From Lentisphaerota bacterium (GTDB lineage: Bacteria; Verrucomicrobiota; Lentisphaeria; Victivallales; Victivallaceae): a stretch of DNA of 64,000 bases. The stretch is taken from contig SUWF01000016.1 of assembly GCA_015061575.1 (NCBI GenBank), positions 1-64,000 of the forward strand. Reading direction: 5' to 3'. This document shows, piece by piece, positions 57,315-64,000 of this stretch (within the stretch, counting starts at the first letter, position 1; each line of letters begins with the position of its first letter). Below the pieces are notes generated by a model, which worked only from the letters and a program-made list of their open reading frames with translations, did no database searches and was not told where the DNA came from. The translations under genes and the position numbers were made by a program.

Positions 57315-58451
57315 ATGTTTACCATCTTAAAGAAACTTCTGCCTGCCCGCCGGGATGCCGTCATGCTGCTGGTGCTGCTGACTGCATCTTGCGGATTGTG
57401 GCAGATGGGTTTATTGGATCCGATCAAGCTCGAACCGGGCACCAAAGAAAAAGCCCGGGTGCTTGCGGTCGATAACAGTCAACTTGTTCAAATGGGGTTT
57501 GTCCAGCGCGGATCACAGCAGCTGGAAGTGGAAGTGCTTACCGGTAAACATCGAGGCAAAAAGTTTACCGCCACTAATGAGTTGCGTTCGCAAATGGAGC
57601 TGGATAAGGTGTTTGTTCCCGGCGATACCGTTTTAGTGGGGATCCTGCATGACGCCCGCCCGGAGCTGGACACGATCAATGCGCAGGATCATTACCGCAT
57701 TGAATACACCTTGCTGCTGTTCGGCTTGTTTGCGCTGCTTTTGATTTGCTTTGGCGGATATACCGGATTTTGCGCATTGCTTTCATTTGTTTTCAGCTGT
57801 CTGGCGGTATGGAAGCTGGTTATACCGCTTTGCCTGAATGGGGTCAATGCTTTGCTGGTGTCTTTTCTGGCGGTGGTGCTGCTGTCGATAGTGATCATAT
57901 TGCTGGTGGCCGGACTTACCCGCAAGGGTGCTGCGGCGTTGTCCGGCACTCTGCTGGGCGTTATTGCCAGTGCGGCTACCGGATGGATCTTTACTTATCT
58001 GTTCAAGATCAACGGTGCGGTCATGCCGTACTCGCAATCGCTGCTCAATGCCGGATATGAGTATTTGAATTTATCAGATATTTACATCGGAGCGATTTTT
58101 TTATCCAGTTCCGGAGCGGTCATGGATTTGGCTATGGATGTAGCCAGCGGTATCGAAGAAGTCGCCCGCCGCAATCAGTTGGGCTTTGTGGAACTCTGCA
58201 AATCCGGTTTGCGTATTGGCCGCAGCGTGGTCGGCACTATGACCACTACATTGCTGCTGGCTTACTCCGGCGGATATTTGACCTTGATGATGGTTTTTGC
58301 CGCTCAGGGAACTTCGCCGGTGGATTTTATCAATACGCCGTATGTGGCCAGCGAAATAGTTAAAACTCTGGTCGGCAGTTTTGGTCTGGTGTTGGTAGCG
58401 CCCTTTACTGCAGTGGTCGGAGCATGGATCTTTGCTGGCAAAAAGCATTGA
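57315..58451 (+). CDS. YibE/F family multi-spanning membrane protein
   Basis: 378 aa; EVLTGKHRGKKFTATNEL, GDTVLVGI, multiple TM segments, GAVMDLAMDVASGIEEV typical of YibE/F. Confidence 0.88.
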   Translation: MFTILKKLLPARRDAVMLLVLLTASCGLWQMGLLDPIKLEPGTKEKARVLAVDNSQLVQMGFVQRGSQQLEVEVLTGKHRGKKFTATNELRSQMELDKVFVPGDTVLVGILHDARPELDTINAQDHYRIEYTLLLFGLFALLLICFGGYTGFCALLSFVFSCLAVWKLVIPLCLNGVNALLVSFLAVVLLSIVIILLVAGLTRKGAAALSGTLLGVIASAATGWIFTYLFKINGAVMPYSQSLLNAGYEYLNLSDIYIGAIFLSSSGAVMDLAMDVASGIEEVARRNQLGFVELCKSGLRIGRSVVGTMTTTLLLAYSGGYLTLMMVFAAQGTSPVDFINTPYVASEIVKTLVGSFGLVLVAPFTAVVGAWIFAGKKH

Positions 58452-58473
58452 TTTTTTTGATTGGAAAAAAAGA

Positions 58474-58513
58474 GCAGGGCTTCAGCAATATTTGATTGTT
58501 GCCGGAGCCCTGT
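58474..58513 (-). terminator. Rho-independent terminator of the MFS gene
   Basis: CAGGGCT...AGCCCTG stem, T run on the minus strand. Confidence 0.6.
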
Positions 58514-58531
58514 GGTTTGGCAGCGAAAAAA

Positions 58532-59851
58532 TCAGAGCTTGCGCAGGCGTTTTTTACGGCGTTGATTTCTTTCCAGCCGGTAAATATTCTCTCCCCGGGT
58601 TTCCGGTAAGATCAATGCGGCTGCTATCGCCAGAATACTGATCAGCAATGCCAGAATAAATACTGCAGCATAACTCCCTGCCGGGTAGATGACAATTGAA
58701 TCTTTAACTACTTTTCCGGCCGAAAACGCATCCATCAGGACCCCGGCCAGATTGCCGCAGATCGCCACCGATAAATAGGCAACAAAATTCAAGGCGCTGG
58801 CCCCGGAACCGGTGTATTGCGGCGGCATGTATTCACGCATCAGCGAATTGGTCACAGGCGAAAAACCTGCCGACACCGCTATCAGCTGCATACATATAAT
58901 AAAGAGCCAGGAGCCCGCCTGCAGCCGCAACCCGATCAGGCCCAATACCGATCCCAGCAGGCAGGAGGCTAACGTTGCCACTAAAAACGGTTTGCGCAGA
59001 TTGCCGAATTTGGCACTCAAGGCGCCAACCAGAAAATTCATTCCTCCGGCCACGATCACCATCAGCGATACACATCCGCCCGCCACCGTCGGCGAAGTCG
59101 AACAAATATCTTCCAAAAGTTTTTTGCCCATGACCGCCAGCATCAGATAGTAAACAGAGTATCCCACGCCGCCGGCGATCAGCAGCCAGCGGCAGTTGGC
59201 ACTGCGCATGACTACTGCAAAAGGCAGCAGCGAGAGTTTTTCGCGGCGGATCGGCGGAATCTTGACCTGGCTTTTGCAATAGACAAAAGCCAGGTAGCCG
59301 ATCAGGGTCAGCACCGCAACTATGGCAAAGGCCCAACGCCAGCTGATGACTTCCACCGTTTTGCTTAATGGCAATCCGCCAAAAATACTGCCTGCGTAGC
59401 CCAGCAGAATGATCGTACCCAGCACGGAGGTGAATTTGCCGGGATACAGCCGGTCAACTTCTTTGACGATTGCCAGATAGATCGTTCCGGCGCCCAAGCC
59501 CACCAGCACCCGTCCCAGCAGCAGCAGGCCAAGATTGTTGCAGATCGGGAAAAGCAGCGAGCCAATGCTGAAAAGCAATCCGCCCCAAAAGATGGTGCGG
59601 ACACCGCCGAATTTATCCGATGCCAATCCCGCAACCAGCTGCGTGAAGGCATAAACATACATAAAAACCGCACTGATATTAGTTACTTGAGCGGCTGTTG
59701 CGTCAAACGAACTTTGCAGTTCATTGAAAATCGTTCCCGGAATGGAGGAACGCTGGAAATTTACAAAAAAATAAACCACTACCGCTGAAGACAGCAGCCA
59801 TAAATTGAGTTTGCTTTGTGGTCTATTGTTTTCAAGCAATGTAACACTCAT
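58532..59851 (-). CDS. Major facilitator superfamily transporter
   Basis: 439 aa, 12 TM-like segments; GLASDKFGGVRTIFWGG loop 2-3 motif. Confidence 0.88.
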   Translation of the reverse strand: MSVTLLENNRPQSKLNLWLLSSAVVVYFFVNFQRSSIPGTIFNELQSSFDATAAQVTNISAVFMYVYAFTQLVAGLASDKFGGVRTIFWGGLLFSIGSLLFPICNNLGLLLLGRVLVGLGAGTIYLAIVKEVDRLYPGKFTSVLGTIILLGYAGSIFGGLPLSKTVEVISWRWAFAIVAVLTLIGYLAFVYCKSQVKIPPIRREKLSLLPFAVVMRSANCRWLLIAGGVGYSVYYLMLAVMGKKLLEDICSTSPTVAGGCVSLMVIVAGGMNFLVGALSAKFGNLRKPFLVATLASCLLGSVLGLIGLRLQAGSWLFIICMQLIAVSAGFSPVTNSLMREYMPPQYTGSGASALNFVAYLSVAICGNLAGVLMDAFSAGKVVKDSIVIYPAGSYAAVFILALLISILAIAAALILPETRGENIYRLERNQRRKKRLRKL

Positions 59852-59870
59852 GTTTGATCTCCATAAAAAA

Positions 59871-59894
59871 TCGTCCGGCCGTTATTCCGGACGA
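59871..59894 (-). terminator. Rho-independent terminator of pyrRB
   Basis: TCGTCCGG...CCGGACGA hairpin with T6 on the minus strand. Confidence 0.7.
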
Positions 59895-59918
59895 TCGGTA
59901 TGAATCTGTTTTTTTGAG

Positions 59919-60854
59919 TCAGTTTTTATTGCATCCAGCCACCAGGAACAACACAGCCATACGCACGGCCAAACCGTTGGTCACCTGTTCCAGAATCACT
60001 GAACGTTCGCCATCTGCCAGCTCGCTGGAAAGTTCCACATCCCGATTGATCGGGCCCGGGTGCATGATCAGAGCATCTTTTTTCAGGAACCGGGCCGTGT
60101 GGCTGTTCAGCCCGAAAAAGCGGGCGTATTCGCCGGTGCTGGGGAAAAATCCGCTTTCCTGACGTTCCCGCTGAATACGCAGCATATTTACCACATCGGC
60201 ATCGCAGATGGCTTCTTCCAAATTGTGGCAAACCTTTACGCCGACATCTTCAAACTCTTTAGGTGCCAATGTAGACGGCCCTACCAGAGTAACTTCCGCT
60301 CCCAGTTTGAGCAAGCCCCAGAGATTGCTGCGGGCCACCCGGCTGTGCATAATATCGCCCACGATCGCTACTTTAAGTCCTTTGATACGGCCTTTGTGTT
60401 CGCGGATGGTGAACAAATCCAGCAGCGCCTGCGTCGGATGGCTGTGCGCACCGTCACCGGCATTGACTACGCTGGCTCCGACCCGTTCGGCAACAAAGTT
60501 GGCAGCTCCGGGCACCGGATGACGCATGACCAGCAAATCCACGTTCAGCGCTTCGATGTTGCGGACAGTATCGAGCAAAGTTTCGCCTTTGGTCAGACTG
60601 CTGGTACTGGCGGTAACGTTGACAATATCCGCACTGAGCCGCTGTTCGGCCAGTTCAAACGAAACCCGGGTTCGGGTACTGGGTTCAAAGAAAAAGTTCA
60701 CCACCGTTTTGCCGCGCAGAGCCGGTACTTTTTTGACCTGCCGGGCCGAAACTTTTTTGAACTCAGCTGCGGTATCAAGAATAAAACTGATTTCTTCTGC
60801 TTCCAGATCATAAAGACTCAAAAGGTCTTTACGGGTCCATTGAAACGCACTCAT
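59919..60854 (-). CDS. pyrB: Aspartate carbamoyltransferase catalytic subunit
   Basis: FFEPSTRTRVSFELAEQRL, MRHPVPGAA, INAGDG-like VNAGDGAHSHPTQALLDLFTI, HPGPINRDVEL. Confidence 0.96.
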   Translation of the reverse strand: MSAFQWTRKDLLSLYDLEAEEISFILDTAAEFKKVSARQVKKVPALRGKTVVNFFFEPSTRTRVSFELAEQRLSADIVNVTASTSSLTKGETLLDTVRNIEALNVDLLVMRHPVPGAANFVAERVGASVVNAGDGAHSHPTQALLDLFTIREHKGRIKGLKVAIVGDIMHSRVARSNLWGLLKLGAEVTLVGPSTLAPKEFEDVGVKVCHNLEEAICDADVVNMLRIQRERQESGFFPSTGEYARFFGLNSHTARFLKKDALIMHPGPINRDVELSSELADGERSVILEQVTNGLAVRMAVLFLVAGCNKN

Positions 60855-60866
60855 ATATATAACTCC

Positions 60867-61424
60867 TTATTCTGCACGATGCTGCCAGGGTACTTCATAA
60901 ACCCCGTCGGAACCGTCTTCTTCACTGAATTCAACTACGATCTTGCGGTCATTGCCGCACTTTATCTGCCAGCCGATATAATCCGCCCGGATCGGGTACT
61001 CCACTCCGCCCCGGTCGATCAACACCGCCAGCCGGATCAGATCCGGACGACCGTAATCGGTCACGGCATCCAACGCCGCCCGGATCGTCCGCCCGGTGGA
61101 AAGCACATCATCCACCAGAATCAATTTGGCATCTTCCACGTCAAAGGGGATCACCGTTTCACGGATCAGCGGCAATGCGCTGCGCTGCCCGAAATCATCC
61201 CGGTACATGGATATATCAAGCATCCCGCACTGCAGGGCGATCCCGGTACGTTGTTTGATAATTTCTGCCAGCCGCCGGGCCAGCGGAACACCTGCTTTGT
61301 AAAGCCCCAGCAAAACCACATCAGCCAGTTCGCTGGACCCAAATTCGCTGATAATGCTGTCGGCAACAGTTGTGATGGCCTGCTGCATTTCTTCGGCATT
61401 ACGCAATAAAATCCGATTATCCAA
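60867..61424 (-). CDS. pyrR: Bifunctional pyr operon regulator / uracil phosphoribosyltransferase
   Basis: VVLLGLYKAGVPLARRLAEII, ILVDDVLSTGRTIRAALDAVTDYGRPDLIRLAVLIDRG. Confidence 0.95.
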   Translation of the reverse strand: MDNRILLRNAEEMQQAITTVADSIISEFGSSELADVVLLGLYKAGVPLARRLAEIIKQRTGIALQCGMLDISMYRDDFGQRSALPLIRETVIPFDVEDAKLILVDDVLSTGRTIRAALDAVTDYGRPDLIRLAVLIDRGGVEYPIRADYIGWQIKCGNDRKIVVEFSEEDGSDGVYEVPWQHRAE

Positions 61425-61535
61425 AATTTACCTCCTGCGGCAATAATCATCTGCCGGTAAAACGCTTTTTTTTGTCAAATCTAAAAATAACTCCAAATGG
61501 CCGATATTGCCAGTTTAAAAACGGTTTTTTTGTGC

Positions 61536-63023
61536 TTATTTATCGTTAAAAGTCAATTCCGGCGGTTCATCTGTTGCTTCTCCGGGTGATCCATCCGGGA
61601 TCGTTTCGGCAAGCTGCAGGGAGCTTGGCAGTTCCAGTTTGCGTTTCATTTTTATGCCCAGCGCCTTTAATTCCTCGCCTTTTTTGACTACGCTGCGTTT
61701 GCCGCCGCTGCCCCGCAGCCGATCAGTGGCTTTGCGGTAAACATCCAGCGATTGTTCAAGCTTGTGCCCGATTTCGTCAAACTCCTGATAAAAACTGTAA
61801 AGCCGGTCCAGCAGCTGGGCGGCACCGTCAACGATCAACAGCTGATTGCGTTCCTGATCATACCGTTTCCAGCTCAGGTGGATAAGCTGCAGCAACGCCA
61901 TCAAATTTACCGGGCTTACGATCAATACTTTATTGCTGAAGGCATACTGCCAGAGTTTTATATCCTGCCGCATGGCCAGTTCGTAAGCGCCTTCGTTGGG
62001 CATGAACATGATCACAAAATCCATAGCTTCCTGCTTGGATTTTTTTACATAAGCTGAATAATTTTTGCGCACCAGTTCATCCACATGACTGCGCACGCTG
62101 CGCAGATGGCTGCGCAACGCTTCTGCGCGGGAGTTTTCGTCCTCGCTGTTGACCCAATCTATGTAATTGGTCAAGCTTACTTTGCTGTCGATGATCACTA
62201 CTTTGCCGTCGGGGTAATTGACCAATACGTCCGGGCGCATGATGCTGTTGGTTTCTTCATTGCGCAGGGCGTTGCCGGTATCATCGGTCAAAGTAGCTTG
62301 CTTTTGATAGTGTACGTTTTCCTGCAAGCCCGAAGATGCAAGGATCTCATCCAGAATCATTTCTCCCCAGTTGCCCTGAACTTTATTGTCGCTGCGCAAG
62401 GCCTTGGCCAGCTGCGAGGCTTCTTCGCCCAGCGTTCGGGAGCTTTGCATAAGCAGCTGGATCTGCTCGGACAAACGGGCGTTGGTTTCCAACGTCTGTT
62501 TACGGGCATTTTCGGCATTGAGTTTGAACTCATCGAGTTTGACTTTCAGCGGGGCGAGCATGGCATCAATCTGATTTTTACCGTTTATGGCAAAAGCTTC
62601 GCTGCGTTCAGTCAGGATCTTTTCGGCCAATATTTGAAATTCGGATTTGAGATGTTCATATTGCTTCTGAGCAGTTGTTTCCTGAAGTTCTTTTTGTTTT
62701 TGCATCTGTTCACTGAAGAGCTGTTTTTGCTCCTCCAACTGCCGGAGCAGCAGGGCTTTTTGGTTTTCAGCTGCCAGTCGATCACTTTCCCGGGCGGATA
62801 AACTGGCGTTCTGCTGTGTTTGCATTTGTTCGCTGAAGAGCTGTTTTTGTTCTTCCAGCTGCCGGAGCAGCAGGTTTTTTTGAGCTTCGGCTGCCAGACG
62901 ATCATTTTCCCGGGCAGATAAACTGGCATCCAGCTGGGGCTGCAGTTTTGTCCGGCACGCCCAATATCCGGCTGCCGCTGCTGCGATCACCGCTGCGGCA
63001 GAAAGCAATATATACACGATCAT
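61536..63023 (-). CDS. rmuC: DNA recombination protein RmuC
   Basis: N-terminal TM and coiled coil; KVQGNWGEMILDEILASSGLQENVHY; RPDVLVNYPDGKVVIIDSKVSLTNY; FMPNEGAYELAM. Confidence 0.95.
   Translation of the reverse strand: MIVYILLSAAAVIAAAAAGYWACRTKLQPQLDASLSARENDRLAAEAQKNLLLRQLEEQKQLFSEQMQTQQNASLSARESDRLAAENQKALLLRQLEEQKQLFSEQMQKQKELQETTAQKQYEHLKSEFQILAEKILTERSEAFAINGKNQIDAMLAPLKVKLDEFKLNAENARKQTLETNARLSEQIQLLMQSSRTLGEEASQLAKALRSDNKVQGNWGEMILDEILASSGLQENVHYQKQATLTDDTGNALRNEETNSIMRPDVLVNYPDGKVVIIDSKVSLTNYIDWVNSEDENSRAEALRSHLRSVRSHVDELVRKNYSAYVKKSKQEAMDFVIMFMPNEGAYELAMRQDIKLWQYAFSNKVLIVSPVNLMALLQLIHLSWKRYDQERNQLLIVDGAAQLLDRLYSFYQEFDEIGHKLEQSLDVYRKATDRLRGSGGKRSVVKKGEELKALGIKMKRKLELPSSLQLAETIPDGSPGEATDEPPELTFNDK
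62701..62940 (-). repeat. Tandem duplication, exact 120-bp period x2, within rmuC
   Basis: 62701-62820 and 62821-62940 align without gaps, about 100/120 identical by eye; encodes SARENDRLAAEAQKNLLLRQLEEQKQLFSEQMQTQQNASL-type repeat twice. Confidence 0.9.
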
Positions 63024-63224
63024 AGAACATCCCTGATGTTAGCTGTTGGAATTTTTTGGGCGCATTTAATAAGTCAGGTTCTGACTTGTCAAATCACCTT
63101 TTTTATAAGATAATACCAGTTTGTTTTTTTACAATCACATTTCACAAAAAAATCACCGGTTTTTCCGTAACAATATTTGTGCCTGATTTCAGGAATAACA
63201 CTTTGCTGTTCCAAGCTGATTTTT

Positions 63225-64000
63225 TCAAGGCATGGGCAGTCCGCCTTGCCGCACAAACTGAGCAGGGGAGGAGCCAAAGTAATTTTTGAATACCTTGGAA
63301 AAGTGATACCGGTCGGCGAAGTCAAGTATAGCGGCAGTTTCTTTTATACTGTATTGCTCGTGCAAAAGCAGCTGCACAGCCTTGGCCATCCGGCGGTTGA
63401 GCAGCCATTTCTGCAACGGCAAACCTGTGGCCCGGAAAAATTCCCGCTGCAGGGTATTTACCGACGTAAAACACTTTTGTGCCAGCTCCGGACAGCTGAT
63501 ATTGTAAATGTTATTCAGCTCCAGATAATTACAGGTTTTTTCAAAAAGCGTCAAAACATTGTCATTGCTTTTGGGCAGAAGAATATTTTCCGGCAAAAGC
63601 AGCAAAGCCGCATTGACCGCCGCCGAGCCTGCCCAATGCAGCTGCTGAGAGGAAAATTCCGGCAAAAGCTTTTCCCACTCCGGCAGAATAATTTTCCGGG
63701 AGTCAAACTGCCAAACCTGACGCTGCTCCGGCGATACGACCGCCGATAAATTAAAATGCACATAAAAATGCGGAAAACTCTGCTCGGCTCCGGTGGCAAA
63801 TGCCAGCTGCGGCGGAACCAGTACCGCAATAGATTTATCAAGCAGGACAGTTTGATTTTTACAGCGGATCCACGCTCCCGGCCCGGGGTTCCAGTAAAGC
63901 CGCCAGGTCGGCGTGCTGGCGTGACTGTAATTCCAGCGCGGAACGGAGCTGATAAAATTCGACCATATTATTTGTACATTGTAGAGCGCTTTGGGTGAAT
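63225..64000 (-). CDS. AraC family transcriptional regulator, N-terminus cut by window edge
   Basis: C-terminal HTH (LQKWLLNRRMAKAVQLLLHEQYSIKETAAILDFADRYHFSKVFKNYFGSSPAQFV). The frame stays open from the listed 63761 start to the window edge (…YSHASTPTWRLYWNPGPGAWIRCKNQTVLLDKSIAVLVPPQLAFATGAEQSFPHFYVHFNLS). Confidence 0.9.
   Translation of the reverse strand, partial: SPKALYNVQIIWSNFISSVPRWNYSHASTPTWRLYWNPGPGAWIRCKNQTVLLDKSIAVLVPPQLAFATGAEQSFPHFYVHFNLSAVVSPEQRQVWQFDSRKIILPEWEKLLPEFSSQQLHWAGSAAVNAALLLLPENILLPKSNDNVLTLFEKTCNYLELNNIYNISCPELAQKCFTSVNTLQREFFRATGLPLQKWLLNRRMAKAVQLLLHEQYSIKETAAILDFADRYHFSKVFKNYFGSSPAQFVRQGGLPMP

Noticed and set aside
1-64000. CRISPR arrays, prophage, insertion sequences, toxin-antitoxin or known defence systems
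   Set aside because: No spaced direct-repeat array, transposase, integrase, capsid or defence-family motifs seen in the translated frames.

Overview
The window looks like an ordinary chromosomal segment from a fermentative anaerobe. Gene style and content suggest a PVC/Lentisphaerota-like organism, but that is inference. It encodes about 45 protein genes. I saw no convincing rRNA, tRNA, CRISPR array, phage or transposon; tRNAs were not scanned systematically. Main blocks, left to right: (1) the 5' end of a pyruvate:ferredoxin oxidoreductase and a rex-hydC-hydB-hydA operon for an NADH/ferredoxin [FeFe] hydrogenase, with hydF about 42 kb away; (2) an ABC exporter plus HlyD pair, dtd, a deacetylase-like protein, a sodium:solute symporter with a possible leader attenuator, a PFK with an unusual active-site motif, a phosphodiester glycosidase and an EIIA-CBS fusion; (3) a marR-RND efflux operon with a palindromic candidate operator; (4) two large adjacent uncharacterised carbohydrate-enzyme-like proteins (1030 and 662 aa); (5) rnr, panB-acn-ung, rsmE and acpS; (6) a divergent locus with a type I secretion ABC/HlyD pair facing a giant (~2278 aa) modular secreted protein that lacks RTX repeats, the best candidate for an under-described system; (7) psd-pssA-epimerase-hydrolase, then a CE15-like esterase, metallophosphoesterase, alkaline phosphatase and YibE/F cluster; (8) an MFS transporter, pyrB-pyrR, rmuC with an exact-period 120-bp internal duplication, and an AraC regulator running off the right edge. 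All family calls come from motif recognition by eye; no database search was run.
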